DNA of 64,000 nt from Wocania ichthyoenteri Th78 (GCF_000789235.1 NZ_KN525716.1:3392100-3456099); one strand, 5' to 3'; shown: positions 38,451 through 48,491, numbered from the stretch's first letter. Notes: generated from the letters alone by a model not told the origin. Program-made: numbers and translations.

Positions 38451-39611
38451 GTGAAAATAACCGATGTAAAAGTTTGGCTCGTTGAGGGTGTTAAGTATAA
38501 TTGGACCTTTTTAAAGATATATACAGATGAAGGTTTAACTGGAGTTGGAGAAGCTACTAATTGGCCAGGGAGCCAAATAGTAGAAGCAGCAGCGAAAGAA
38601 CTTGGTCAAAGAATTATTGGATTAGATCCAATGAAAATTGATTTTATTTGGACAAAGTTGTATCGAGATATGAACTGGGTAGGGCCTTATGGTGCGAGCA
38701 TGTGTGCTATTTCTGGTATAGATATGGCGCTGCTCGATTTAAAAGGAAAAAAATTAGGAGTTCCAGCCTATGATCTATTGGGCGGATCATACAGAACCAA
38801 AATTCAACTCTACGCCAACTATTGGTTTACAAATGGAGGTCATAATGTTGAAGATTACGCAAAACAAGCCGTTGAGGTAAAAAATGCTGGCTTTACTGGT
38901 TTAAAGTTTGACCCGTTTGCCCACACTAATTACTTTTATGGAGAAGATTTAGACACTAACCTATCTCTAACAAAATCACAACAAAATAGAGCATTCGAAG
39001 TCAGTAAATCGGTAAGAGAGGCTGTTGGCGAAGACATGGACATTATGATTGAAACCCATGCCATGCTTAATTTTAAGGTAGCAGTTACCATGGCAAAGCG
39101 TCTTGCGGAATTAGATATTACTTGGTACGAAGAACCTGCTGGACCAGAAAACCCAAATACTTTAAGAGCCCTTAGAGAACGAATAGATCCAAGCGTATCT
39201 ATTTGTGTTGGTGAAAGACATTATACAAGACATGGGATAAGACCTATTTTAGAAAAACAAATTTGTGATGTGATTATGCCAGATATTACACGTTGCGGCG
39301 GACCATCAGAAATGAAAAGAATGGCAACCATGGCAGAAGCCTATAACGTGCTTGTAGCACCACACAATCCAAATGGGCCTTTATCAACATTAGCATCAGC
39401 TCATGTATGCGCTTCTATCCCTAATTTTTTTAGGCAAGAATTTATTTTTAAAGACGTACCTTGGAGAGATACAGTAATTGATCATCCTTTGGATATTCAA
39501 AACGGACAATTAATTTTAAGTAAAAGACCAGGATTAGGAGTTGATTTAATTGAAGAAGAAATGGAGAAACATTCAGGGATAAGAGAACATAGAGAAGGCT
39601 TTTATATTTAA
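38451..39611 (+). CDS. Enolase-superfamily dehydratase (mandelate racemase group, galactonate dehydratase-like)
   Basis: The protein has 386 residues and starts with GTG (KITDVKVWLVEG), the usual beginning of the capping domain. The barrel motifs fit acid-sugar dehydratases: GLKFDPFAH on strand 2, IMIETHAML with a Glu ligand followed by His, WYEEPAGPENP and CVGERHYTRH with the further Glu ligands, MPDITRCGG, and VAPHNPNGP with the second catalytic His. The pair of histidines resembles DgoD-type D-galactonate dehydratase rather than racemases. The reaction would give a 2-keto-3-deoxy acid. It lies 219 bp after the GH2 gene (no gene or clear promoter in between) and 15 bp before an SDR gene. 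The exact aldonate is not known. Confidence 0.85.
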   Translation: MKITDVKVWLVEGVKYNWTFLKIYTDEGLTGVGEATNWPGSQIVEAAAKELGQRIIGLDPMKIDFIWTKLYRDMNWVGPYGASMCAISGIDMALLDLKGKKLGVPAYDLLGGSYRTKIQLYANYWFTNGGHNVEDYAKQAVEVKNAGFTGLKFDPFAHTNYFYGEDLDTNLSLTKSQQNRAFEVSKSVREAVGEDMDIMIETHAMLNFKVAVTMAKRLAELDITWYEEPAGPENPNTLRALRERIDPSVSICVGERHYTRHGIRPILEKQICDVIMPDITRCGGPSEMKRMATMAEAYNVLVAPHNPNGPLSTLASAHVCASIPNFFRQEFIFKDVPWRDTVIDHPLDIQNGQLILSKRPGLGVDLIEEEMEKHSGIREHREGFYI

Positions 39612-39626
39612 TTAAATAACAGAATT

Positions 39627-40415
39627 ATGCTAGCTATCAATTTAAAAGGAAAAACAGCTCTTGTTACAGGAGTTAGTAGTGGAGTAGGGCTTGGTATAGC
39701 AAAAATATTGGCAAGAGCTGGCTGTAATATTTCTGGGTGTGGAACATCTGCTGAAAATTCAGAAGGTGTAGTTACTTTTTTTAAAACAATAAAAGAAGAA
39801 GGGACACAAGCTTTGTACACAAAATTAGATATAACTTCTAAGTTGGATCAAGAACTTTTAGTAAACAAAACAATAGCAGCTTTTGAAAAAATTGATATTC
39901 TCGTATCCAATGCAGGAGTGAATGTTTTTGAAGGAGCAGAACGTTGTTCTGAAAAACAATGGGACTTTAACATGGACCTAAATTTAAAAGCACATTGGGG
40001 GTTAAGTAGGTTATGTAAACCTTATTTAGAATTAAACGGTACTGGTGTTATTGTTTTAATGACTTCAAATCATTCTAATTATACTATACCGGGGTGTTTT
40101 CCTTACAATGTTGCTAAAACCGCTATAAAAGGACTAGTGCAATCACTTGCTATAGAATGGGGGCCAAAAATTAGAACCGTAGGAATTGCACCAGGGTTTA
40201 TTGAAACGCCTGGTAACCAAAAATGGTTTGATAGCTTTCCAGACGCTGAAGCCGAAAGGCAAAAAACAATTGATTTACACCCGGTAAAAAAACTGGGAAC
40301 AACAGAAGAAGTTGGACAATTTTGTGCATTTTTAGCTTCAGATTTGGCAACTTTTATTACTGGAACTACCTACTTAATAGATGGAGGTAGATCTGCACTC
40401 ATGCAAGATACTTGA
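39627..40415 (+). CDS. Short-chain dehydrogenase/reductase (SDR), cassette B
   Basis: The protein has 262 residues. TGVSSGVGLG is the cofactor-binding motif, VSNAGVN the NAG motif, and YNVAK the catalytic YxxxK pair preceded by the serine in MTSNHSN. GIAPGFIETPGN and ITGTTYLIDGG end the fold. It is only distantly similar to the SDR of cassette A. It could oxidise a free sugar to a lactone or act on a keto-deoxy acid. It lies between a dehydratase gene and a GH95-like glycosidase gene, with gaps of 15 and 24 bp. No second lactonase gene is seen in this cassette, so the one in cassette A might serve both. Confidence 0.87.
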   Translation: MLAINLKGKTALVTGVSSGVGLGIAKILARAGCNISGCGTSAENSEGVVTFFKTIKEEGTQALYTKLDITSKLDQELLVNKTIAAFEKIDILVSNAGVNVFEGAERCSEKQWDFNMDLNLKAHWGLSRLCKPYLELNGTGVIVLMTSNHSNYTIPGCFPYNVAKTAIKGLVQSLAIEWGPKIRTVGIAPGFIETPGNQKWFDSFPDAEAERQKTIDLHPVKKLGTTEEVGQFCAFLASDLATFITGTTYLIDGGRSALMQDT

Positions 40416-40439
40416 TAATAAATACTTAGATATATTCTT

Positions 40440-42740
40440 ATGAAAAGTAATGCGCTTATACTCATTTTATTTATAGCTGTTACAAGCTGTGATTTTTGGA
40501 ATAAAGAGATTCCTGAAACAACTAATAAGTTAACTACTCAATCCTTAACCTTTAATAAGTTGCCAAAGTCTTGGGACGAGGCAATACCTTTAGGCAATGC
40601 GACCATTGGTGCATTGGTATGGAAAAAAAATAACAAACTACGGTTTTCATTAGATCGAGCCGATTTATGGGATTTGCGTCCTATGGAAAATTTAGAATTT
40701 GATAAGTGGAATTTTGAATGGGTTAAAACACAATGGGAAAATAATACGTATAAAAATGTACAAGACAAATTTGATGCGCCTTATGACAATTCACCAGCAC
40801 CATCTAAAATTCCCGCTGCTGCATTAGAGTTTGACATTGAAGCTCTGGGAGAAGTTAAAAGTGTAGAACTAACATTAAAAGATGCATTATGTACTGTGAC
40901 TTGGAAGAATGGTACAATTCTTAAAACTTTTGTGCACGCTACCAAACCCATAGGTTGGTATGAATTTTCTAATTTAAAATCAGATATAAATCCTAACATT
41001 ATTGCGCCAGATTATGCCCTAAAGAAAGACTCTGGAGTAGAAAGTCCAGTTACAGGACAAGATTTACGTAGATTAGGTTATCCCAAAGGAGAAGTTTTAG
41101 AAAGTGATAATGAAATAACTTACAATCAAAATGGATGGAAAGACTTTAAGTATCAAGTGCATACTGAATGGAAAAAAACTGAGAATAAAATAACAGGAAG
41201 CTGGAGTATAAGTTCAGAGAAAAACAAAGATGACAAACAAACAGCTGCGAAAGAATTGGTTTCAGTTGCAACAAAATCAGGTATGGCAAATCAAATGAAT
41301 TCCCACGAATCTTGGTGGCAGAATTATTGGGAAAAATCATCAGTAACCCTGCCAGATTCCATTTTGCAACGTCAATGGTACTTAGAGATGTACAAATTTG
41401 GTGCAGCAGCACGACAAGGGGCACCTCCAATTTCATTACAAAGTGTATGGACTGCAGATAATGGCAAGCTACCACCTTGGAAAGGAGATTACCACCACGA
41501 TTTAAATACACAGTTAAGCTATTGGCCAGCATATGCTGGAAACCATTTAGATTTAGAACAAGGTTTTTTAGATTGGTTAAACGCTTATAAACCAGTATTT
41601 AAAAAATATACTAAGGAATTTTATGATGCTGATGGTATGAATATGCCAGGGGTTACAACCCTTACCGGAGAGCCTATGGGCGGATGGATTCAATATTCTT
41701 TTGGACCCACAGTTAGTGCTTGGATTGGTCAGCATTATTATTTGCATTGGAGGTATTCTTTGGATAAAATATTTCTAGAAGAACAAGCTTACCCATGGAT
41801 AAAAGATGTTGCAGTGTTTTTAGATGAGATTTCGGTGCATGACGAACATAAAAAAAGACGATTACCATTAAGCTCAAGCCCAGAAATAAATGATAATTCA
41901 AGAGAAGCTTGGTTTCATGAAATTACTAATTATGATTTAGCGTTAATTCGTTTTACTTTTAGTAAAGCTTCAGAACTTGCTTTGGTTCTCGGTAAAAACG
42001 AAGAAGCAGATAAATGGAAAACTATTTTAAGCGAATGGCCAGAATATGCAGTTGATGATACAGGGTTAATGTTTTCTAATAAATTACCGTACAAGGAGTC
42101 TCACCGCCATTTTTCTCATTTAATGGCTATACACCCATTAGGTCTTATAGATGTTTCCAATGGTGCTCAAGATCAAGAAATCATTTCGAAAACTATAGAG
42201 AACCTTGATAAAGTGGGGTCTGGCTCTTGGGTAGGTTATTCATTTAGTTGGCTGGGGAATTTAAAAGCGCGCGCATTAGATGGGGAAGGTGCCGCTAAGG
42301 CCCTTACGGATTTTGCAACATCTTTTTGTTCAACGAATTCTTTCCATGTAAATGGGGATCAGTCAGGAACTGGAAAATCAAATTTCACGTATAGGCCTTT
42401 TACCTTAGAAGGGAATTTTGCTTTTGCTTCGGGCATACACGAAATGCTAATTCAAAGCCATACAGGTATCATTAATCTATTTCCTGCAATACCAAATTCA
42501 TGGGAAACGGTTTCCTTTGAAAATTTAAGAACAGAAGGTGCTTTTCTTATTTCCGTAAAGATGGAAAATAGCAAAGTGAAAGAAGTGAGAATAATTTCAG
42601 AAAAAGGAGGGATGTTGAGATTAAAAAATCCTTTTGGTAAAGACAAGTTTACATTAAATGCCAAATTTATAATTCAAGATAATGTTATAGTTATCTCAAC
42701 TATAGATGGTCAAAAAATTGATTTAATTTTGGAGCATTAA
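40440..42740 (+). CDS. GH95-like glycoside hydrolase lipoprotein
   Basis: The protein has 766 residues with a lipobox signal (AVTSC near residue 17). The N-terminal beta-domain carries WDEAIPLGNATIGALVW, a common start of GH95 and related (alpha/alpha)6 enzymes. The barrel contains GDYHHDLNTQLSYWPAYAGN, close to the WH.N.N.QMNYW active-site block of alpha-L-fucosidases, and SHRHFSHLMAIHPLGLI. The C-terminal region (HTGIINLFPAIPNSWE) matches the GH95 end domain. GH95 members remove alpha-L-fucose or alpha-L-galactose. The DLN form and modest overall length suggest a divergent member whose specificity cannot be assigned. It is the last gene of cassette B and converges on the AraC-type gene 40 bp away. 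Confidence 0.68.
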   Translation: MKSNALILILFIAVTSCDFWNKEIPETTNKLTTQSLTFNKLPKSWDEAIPLGNATIGALVWKKNNKLRFSLDRADLWDLRPMENLEFDKWNFEWVKTQWENNTYKNVQDKFDAPYDNSPAPSKIPAAALEFDIEALGEVKSVELTLKDALCTVTWKNGTILKTFVHATKPIGWYEFSNLKSDINPNIIAPDYALKKDSGVESPVTGQDLRRLGYPKGEVLESDNEITYNQNGWKDFKYQVHTEWKKTENKITGSWSISSEKNKDDKQTAAKELVSVATKSGMANQMNSHESWWQNYWEKSSVTLPDSILQRQWYLEMYKFGAAARQGAPPISLQSVWTADNGKLPPWKGDYHHDLNTQLSYWPAYAGNHLDLEQGFLDWLNAYKPVFKKYTKEFYDADGMNMPGVTTLTGEPMGGWIQYSFGPTVSAWIGQHYYLHWRYSLDKIFLEEQAYPWIKDVAVFLDEISVHDEHKKRRLPLSSSPEINDNSREAWFHEITNYDLALIRFTFSKASELALVLGKNEEADKWKTILSEWPEYAVDDTGLMFSNKLPYKESHRHFSHLMAIHPLGLIDVSNGAQDQEIISKTIENLDKVGSGSWVGYSFSWLGNLKARALDGEGAAKALTDFATSFCSTNSFHVNGDQSGTGKSNFTYRPFTLEGNFAFASGIHEMLIQSHTGIINLFPAIPNSWETVSFENLRTEGAFLISVKMENSKVKEVRIISEKGGMLRLKNPFGKDKFTLNAKFIIQDNVIVISTIDGQKIDLILEH

Positions 42741-42780
42741 AATGATATAAGAAGCTTTAAGTTTATTCATATAGTTAATT

Positions 42781-43647
42781 CTATAACTTTTTTGCGTTAG
42801 TATAAAATTCAGAAGGTGATACTTTTTTGATAAGACGAAATTGTTTGTTAAAATGAGAAGGGCTATTATATCCACTTAAATAGGCAGCTTCTGTTATGCT
42901 ATATTTTTCTTCATGGATTAATTTGCAAGCATAACCTATTCTAATTTCATTTAAAAAAGAAGTAAAAGTTTTATTGGTTTTATTTTTAAAATACCTACAA
43001 AAAGCAGTCTTGTTCATAGAAGCTTGTTTGGCTGCATCATCTAATGTTATTGGATCTGAAAAATTATCCATTACAAACTCAAAGACACGATTTATTTTTA
43101 AATCACTTTTAAATATAGTTTCTTTATATAATGGAGATGCCAATAACTTATATTCATTTGATTTTGATGCAATATGTAAAATTTCTAAAAATAATAAAAG
43201 GCGCTCCATACCATTAAGAGATAATAATTTTTTTATTTTTTTTATTAATATTTTTGAAGTTTTATTTATAAAACATATACCCATTTCAGCATTAATAAAG
43301 AGCTCTTTTAGTTTTTTTGATTCAGCCAAACTTAAAAAATCAGATCCTAGAAAGCTTGGTGAAAATTGTATTATTATTGAAACACACTTTGTTTTAACTT
43401 TATCAATATCCTGTGGAGGATTACTTCTCCATACATGAGGGAGTTTAGATCCTACCAAAATAACATCTCCTTTCGAAAAATTTTCAATAGAATCACCAAT
43501 ATAGCGTTCTCCTTCACCATTCAATATCACTACAAGTTCCAACATTTCATGAAAGTGCCAATTGTCATAAAAATGTGTTCGTTCATCTTTTCTGATATGG
43601 AAGGCTTGTTCAATTGATGAATTGATTTTTCTAAAATTTGCTTTCAT
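42781..43647 (-). CDS. AraC-family transcriptional regulator with cupin sensor domain
   Basis: The protein has 288 residues. The N-terminal cupin-like domain (HFHEMLELVVILNGEGERYI, then GDVILVGSKLPHVW) should bind a sugar. The C-terminal pair of helix-turn-helices is the AraC type (ITLDDAAKQASMNKTAFCRY, then SITEAAYLSGYNSPSHFNKQ, ending in the SPSEFY motif). It is read away from the SusC/SusD operon, with a 309-bp divergent region between them, so local control of susC/susD transcription is likely. It converges with the GH95-like gene. Its inducer is unknown. Confidence 0.92.
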   Translation of the reverse strand: MKANFRKINSSIEQAFHIRKDERTHFYDNWHFHEMLELVVILNGEGERYIGDSIENFSKGDVILVGSKLPHVWRSNPPQDIDKVKTKCVSIIIQFSPSFLGSDFLSLAESKKLKELFINAEMGICFINKTSKILIKKIKKLLSLNGMERLLLFLEILHIASKSNEYKLLASPLYKETIFKSDLKINRVFEFVMDNFSDPITLDDAAKQASMNKTAFCRYFKNKTNKTFTSFLNEIRIGYACKLIHEEKYSITEAAYLSGYNSPSHFNKQFRLIKKVSPSEFYTNAKKL

Positions 43648-43956
43648 AGAGGTTAAAAATTAATTTAAGCAAATATAGAGAATGTATTTGATAATAATAA
43701 GGAAGTAATACATCAATCCTTGCTATAATTTTGAAAAAGTATTATAAACATTTTATTAATACAGATATAATATCCTATTAAAAGAAGTTGTGATCTCTTT
43801 TCTTTATTGAATTAGTATCGAGAGCCTATATAACTATTATAGATAGTGATTCCATGTAGCAATAATATAAAAAGAATTATTTAAAAAACACTTAAAATAA
43901 ATTTATGATACTAATTAATCAACGAACTAATTAAATAACTAAATATTAACTAAAGT
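43648..43956. promoter_or_regulatory. 309-bp divergent control region between araC-type gene and susC
   Basis: No gene is seen. On the minus strand, TATATTTG (bases 43670-43677) is a good -7 box about 22 bp before the regulator's start codon. On the plus strand, TAATTTTG at 43726-43733 could serve susC, giving a leader of about 215 nt, but no TTTG lies at the usual -33 distance. The AraC-type protein probably binds in this stretch. Confidence 0.45.
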
Positions 43957-46900
43957 ATGAAAACAAATTTACTTAAATTTTTTACTTTGTTAGCTATATT
44001 CTCTGTTAGCTTGGGGTATTCCCAGAGTAAGAGTATTAGCGGCAAAGTCGTGTCTTCAGAAGGGCAATTGCCAATACCTGGAGTGAATGTGGTGATCAAA
44101 GGCACGCAGAATGGTACCACAACAGATTTTGACGGAAACTTTAACTTGTCAAATGTTTTGTCTAGTGAAATTTTAGTATTCAGTTACATTGGACTGAAAA
44201 CACTAGAGGTTGAAGTAAATAATCAAACATCTTTTTCTATTTCTATGGAAGAAGATACATCTCAATTAGATGAAATAGTTATTGTAGGTTATGGTACTCA
44301 AAAGAAAGAAAATCTAACAGGTTCTATTTCAACAGTTAAACTGGATGAAGCTCAGAACAGACCTATTGCTAATTCTACTCAAGCTTTGGCGGGTAAGGCT
44401 GCGGGCGTTACTGTAACGCAAAATTCTGCAAACCCTGGAGAAGATGGAGCAACAATAAGAATTAGGGGAATAGGTACCTTGGGGAATAATAATCCATTAG
44501 TACTTATTGATGGTATAAGAGGGAGTCTTGGAAATGTTAATGTGGCAGACATTGAAACGATAACTGTTTTAAAAGATGCTGCTTCTGCTGCTATTTATGG
44601 AGCTAGAGCAGCAAATGGTGTGATATTAGTTACAACTAAAACTGGTAAATCGGGTAAAATGACAGTTAATTATAACGGTTATACTGGGATTCAAAAACCT
44701 ACAAGATTAACAGAATATGTTACTAATTCTGTACAATTCATGGAGTTGCTTAATCAAGCTAAATTTAATGAAGATCCTACTTCTACACCTGAATTTTCTG
44801 ATGCTGAAATTAATGAATTTAGAAACGGTACGGATCCTTACTTGTATCCAAACACAGATTGGCAAGATTTAATGTACAGAGATGCCAAAATCACAACTCA
44901 TAACTTAAGTGTAAGAGGAGGTAATGAAAATACAACATATTCTTTTTCATTAGGGCATACAGACCAAGAGGGAATTGTATTAGGCACTAGCACTAAACAG
45001 TATACAGCGCGATTAAACTTAGACACTAAAGTGTCTGATAGATTTAATTATTCTATAAAACTATCTGGAAGGCATGACGATGTTAATCAGCCTATTGCTG
45101 GAGCTAGTACAGTAATTGGCTGGATTGAAAGAGCTAATCCAATGCAAAGCCCTCGTACGGAAGATGGAAACTATGCGTTTCCTTGGATTGGGTTCCCCAA
45201 TGCTACACATGCACTTGCTGGAGCTTTGGAGGGAAAAAACCATAATGCATGGGATAACTTATTGGTTAATTTATCTGGAGAGTATGAATTGATTGAAGAT
45301 TTAAAAGTAAAAAGCTCAATTGGTATAAATACATATCATAATCTACATAAGGTTTTTAGACCTCAAATAGACCTCGTTAATCCTAAAACTTTAACAGTTT
45401 CAAATTTGGGTGTAGCAGGAAATCCACTATCAGCTTGGAATGGTTATAATACAGGAAGAACTATAACATTTTTAACAACTTTAAATTATAACAAAACTAT
45501 TGCTGAAAAGCACAATTTTGGTTTACTTGGAGGTTTTAGTCAAGAAACTACAAAAGCGAATCATCTATCCGCATTAAAAAATGGATTGCCAAGTAATGCA
45601 CTACAAGAAATTGATGCTGGAGCTGATGACCCTGCAGCTTCTGGATATAGTATTGATTATGGACTTCAATCTTTTTTCGGGAGACTTACTTATGATTTTA
45701 ATAGTAAATATCTTTTTGAAGCTAATGTAAGATATGATGGTTCTTCAAATTTTGGGCCAGGTAATAAGTGGGGTGTTTTTCCTTCTTTTTCAGCAGGTTG
45801 GAATATTTCAAATGAAGATTTCATGACTAATGTTGATTTTATTGACAATTTAAAAATAAGAGCTTCATGGGGACAATTAGGTAATCAAGCTATTGCTCCC
45901 AATCAATATAGTTCGATTTATAACTTAGGACGTATTTATTCTTATGGAGGCAGCTTAGTTGGTGGTGCTGCACAAACTAGCCTGCCAAATCCTGATGTAA
46001 CTTGGGAAACTTCAACGCAAACTGATATTGGGTTAGACATATCATTGTTTAACGGTAAGCTTGATATAGTTGCAGACTATTATTTAAAAGATACTGAAGA
46101 TATATTAAGAAGCATAAACATTTCTAGTGTAGTTGGAGGCTTATCTCCCCCAACAGTAAATTTAGCTTCTGTTAGAAATAAAGGGTTTGAGTTTTTGGCT
46201 GATTATAATAATACTATTGGTGATTTTGAGTATGGTATTAGTGCAAATTTCACTACTATCGATAATGAAGTTACAAAACTACCAACTCCACAAATAGGAG
46301 GTATTTCTAGACTTGTTGAAGGTAGTTCTATAAACGAGTTTTATACTATTAGAATGTTAGGCATCTTCCAAAATCAGGCAGAAATTGATGCTCATGGAGC
46401 TCAACCTACTGCACAGCCAGGAGATATAAAGTTTGAAGATTTTGATAATAGTGGTGATATTGGTGATGGAGATAGACAAGCTATGGGCAGATCTATACCA
46501 AAATTTACGTACGGTTTTAATCTAACTGCTGCTTACAATGGATTTGATTTTTCTATGCTTTGGCAAGGTGTTGAAGGCATAAATGCCATAACAGAAGAAG
46601 AGCAAAAACCTTTTTTTAATAGTGCAGGGATTCCAAAATTTTGGGTAGATAATGCTTGGACACCACAGAACCCTAATAATAGTTATCCAAGATTAGTTAG
46701 AGCAAGTAATTATGTGAATAATATCTGGAGAAATTCTTCATTCTTAATTCAGGATGCATCCTTTTTAAGATTAAAAAACATTCAATTAGGATATTCTTTA
46801 CCTAGTAAGGTATTAGATAAAATAAAAATAGCTAAACTAAGAGTTTATGTTAATGCTACTAACCCGATAACAATCACTAAATATAGAGGATTAGATCCTG

Positions 46901-46977
46901 AAAAAAATCCTTTTGGGGGTAGAGGGTCTTATTCTAATGTTCAAGTATATTCTTTAGGTGTTAACCTTTCACTATAA
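43957..46977 (+). CDS. SusC/RagA-like TonB-dependent outer-membrane transporter
   Basis: The protein has 1006 residues with a signal peptide ending near GYSQ. An N-terminal carboxypeptidase D-like domain (ISGKVVSSEG, then KGTQNGTTTDFDGNF) precedes the SusC-type TonB box region (EDTSQLDEIVIVGYGTQKK). The plug domain (VLIDGIRGSLGNVN, SAAIYGARAANGVILVTTK) and a long beta-barrel follow, ending in an aromatic-poor strand VNLSL. SusC channels import oligosaccharides with TonB energy, with SusD as lid. The susD gene starts 20 bp later. Transported sugars should be fragments of the glycan attacked by the GH38, GH2 and GH95-like enzymes. Confidence 0.96.
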   Translation: MKTNLLKFFTLLAIFSVSLGYSQSKSISGKVVSSEGQLPIPGVNVVIKGTQNGTTTDFDGNFNLSNVLSSEILVFSYIGLKTLEVEVNNQTSFSISMEEDTSQLDEIVIVGYGTQKKENLTGSISTVKLDEAQNRPIANSTQALAGKAAGVTVTQNSANPGEDGATIRIRGIGTLGNNNPLVLIDGIRGSLGNVNVADIETITVLKDAASAAIYGARAANGVILVTTKTGKSGKMTVNYNGYTGIQKPTRLTEYVTNSVQFMELLNQAKFNEDPTSTPEFSDAEINEFRNGTDPYLYPNTDWQDLMYRDAKITTHNLSVRGGNENTTYSFSLGHTDQEGIVLGTSTKQYTARLNLDTKVSDRFNYSIKLSGRHDDVNQPIAGASTVIGWIERANPMQSPRTEDGNYAFPWIGFPNATHALAGALEGKNHNAWDNLLVNLSGEYELIEDLKVKSSIGINTYHNLHKVFRPQIDLVNPKTLTVSNLGVAGNPLSAWNGYNTGRTITFLTTLNYNKTIAEKHNFGLLGGFSQETTKANHLSALKNGLPSNALQEIDAGADDPAASGYSIDYGLQSFFGRLTYDFNSKYLFEANVRYDGSSNFGPGNKWGVFPSFSAGWNISNEDFMTNVDFIDNLKIRASWGQLGNQAIAPNQYSSIYNLGRIYSYGGSLVGGAAQTSLPNPDVTWETSTQTDIGLDISLFNGKLDIVADYYLKDTEDILRSINISSVVGGLSPPTVNLASVRNKGFEFLADYNNTIGDFEYGISANFTTIDNEVTKLPTPQIGGISRLVEGSSINEFYTIRMLGIFQNQAEIDAHGAQPTAQPGDIKFEDFDNSGDIGDGDRQAMGRSIPKFTYGFNLTAAYNGFDFSMLWQGVEGINAITEEEQKPFFNSAGIPKFWVDNAWTPQNPNNSYPRLVRASNYVNNIWRNSSFLIQDASFLRLKNIQLGYSLPSKVLDKIKIAKLRVYVNATNPITITKYRGLDPEKNPFGGRGSYSNVQVYSLGVNLSL

Positions 46978-46997
46978 TTAAAAAAAATTGTGTCATT

Positions 46998-48491
46998 ATG
47001 AAAACATATATAAAATTTATTTTGGGATTATCCCTTATATTAACCTCCTGTACAAAAGATGTCCTTGAGGTAGCTTCATCTACAAATATTTCATCAGAAA
47101 CATTTTGGAAAACAGAAGCAGATGCTCGCTTAGCTTTAAATGGTATCTATAGTACTTTATCTGGCTTAGAGCAAAATTATATCTATTATGATGTAATGTC
47201 TGATAATGCTTATAACAATTATCCTTGGGAAGGCTATAAAGCAGTTGCAGATGGAACCCATGACGCCCGCGGACCAGGAGTAATTAGTTGGATATGGTCT
47301 GCTTGTTTTCAGGGTATTGGAAGGGCTAATGTGTTATTAGATAACATTGATAATGTGGAAGGGTTAGATGAGGACTTTAAAAATTCTTCTAAAGGAGAAG
47401 CTTTATTTCTTAGAGCATATTTTTATTTTAAACTAACAGACTTTTATGGTGGAGTTCCTTTGATTTTAGAAAGTCCAAAAATAGAACATTCTGAATTACC
47501 TAGAGATACAAAAGATGCTGTAGTAAGTCAAGTTATTACTGATTTAGATCAGGCATTTACTTTATTGCCTTCTAATCAATCAGAAAAGGGTAAAGCAACT
47601 AAGGGAGCTGCCAAGGCTTTAAAAGCAAGGGTTTTGTTATATAATAATCGTTGGTCAGAAGCAGCAACTGTAGCTCAAGAAGTAATGGGAATGGGATATT
47701 CATTATTCCCTAATTATAGAGACCTTTTTCGTGAGGCAAATGAAAACAATGAAGAAGTTATTTTTGATGTGCAATATAAGTCTCCTGAGCAAGGTAATTT
47801 TATAGAACTATACTTAGGTAGTTATACTGTTGGAGGTTGGTCTTCTGTGGTGCCATTACAAAATATGATTGATGAATATAAAATGACAGATGGAATGTCT
47901 ATAGCAGATTCTCCTTTATATGACCCTGCAAATCCTTACGATAATAGAGATCCAAGATTAAAACAAACGGTTTCCGTACCAGGGGCTACTATTAACGGAA
48001 TAGTAGGTCATGTGGGTGAATTTGGAGGATATATGTTTAAAAAATACACTGAATATGACGAAACTGGAGTGGTTTCTCCAACGCCTTACCCTACTAGAAC
48101 AGGTCAAAATGTTATCATAATGAGATTAGCTAGTGTATTACTAACTTACGCTGAAGCTCAAAATGAAGCTGTTGGACCAGATACATCTGTATATAATGCG
48201 ATTAATGCGATTAGGGCTAGGCCAAGTGTTAATATGCCCCCATTACCATCAGGGTTAACTAAGGAGCAAATGCGTGAAGCAATAAGACATGAGCGTAGAG
48301 TTGAGTTGCTTCTTGAAGGGACAAGATATTCAGACATAAGAAGATGGGGTATAGCTGAACAAGTAATGAATGGATTAGTAGATCCAGGTGGTACAAGAAC
48401 ATTTAATCCTAACAGAGATTATTTATTTCCAATTCCAGCTGCAGAGTTTGATATAGAAGGAACGGCATTACAACAAAACCCTAATTATTGA
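46998..48491 (+). CDS. SusD/RagB-like glycan-binding lipoprotein
   Basis: The protein has 497 residues with a lipobox (LTSC near residue 18). Early residues TNISSETFWKTEADARLALNG and WSACFQGIGRANVLLDNI are the TPR-rich SusD start. The C-terminal RHERRVELLLEGTRYSDIRRWG and the end LQQNPNY are family hallmarks. It pairs with the SusC encoded 20 bp upstream. A strong intrinsic terminator follows 42 bp after the stop codon. It is clearly different from the SusD at the start of the window, so the two loci recognise different glycans. Confidence 0.95.
   Translation: MKTYIKFILGLSLILTSCTKDVLEVASSTNISSETFWKTEADARLALNGIYSTLSGLEQNYIYYDVMSDNAYNNYPWEGYKAVADGTHDARGPGVISWIWSACFQGIGRANVLLDNIDNVEGLDEDFKNSSKGEALFLRAYFYFKLTDFYGGVPLILESPKIEHSELPRDTKDAVVSQVITDLDQAFTLLPSNQSEKGKATKGAAKALKARVLLYNNRWSEAATVAQEVMGMGYSLFPNYRDLFREANENNEEVIFDVQYKSPEQGNFIELYLGSYTVGGWSSVVPLQNMIDEYKMTDGMSIADSPLYDPANPYDNRDPRLKQTVSVPGATINGIVGHVGEFGGYMFKKYTEYDETGVVSPTPYPTRTGQNVIIMRLASVLLTYAEAQNEAVGPDTSVYNAINAIRARPSVNMPPLPSGLTKEQMREAIRHERRVELLLEGTRYSDIRRWGIAEQVMNGLVDPGGTRTFNPNRDYLFPIPAAEFDIEGTALQQNPNY

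Noticed and set aside
42974-43438. 154-codon open frame on the + strand
   Set aside because: It lies wholly inside the AraC-type gene on the opposite strand, has no recognisable domain and looks like an AT-rich shadow.
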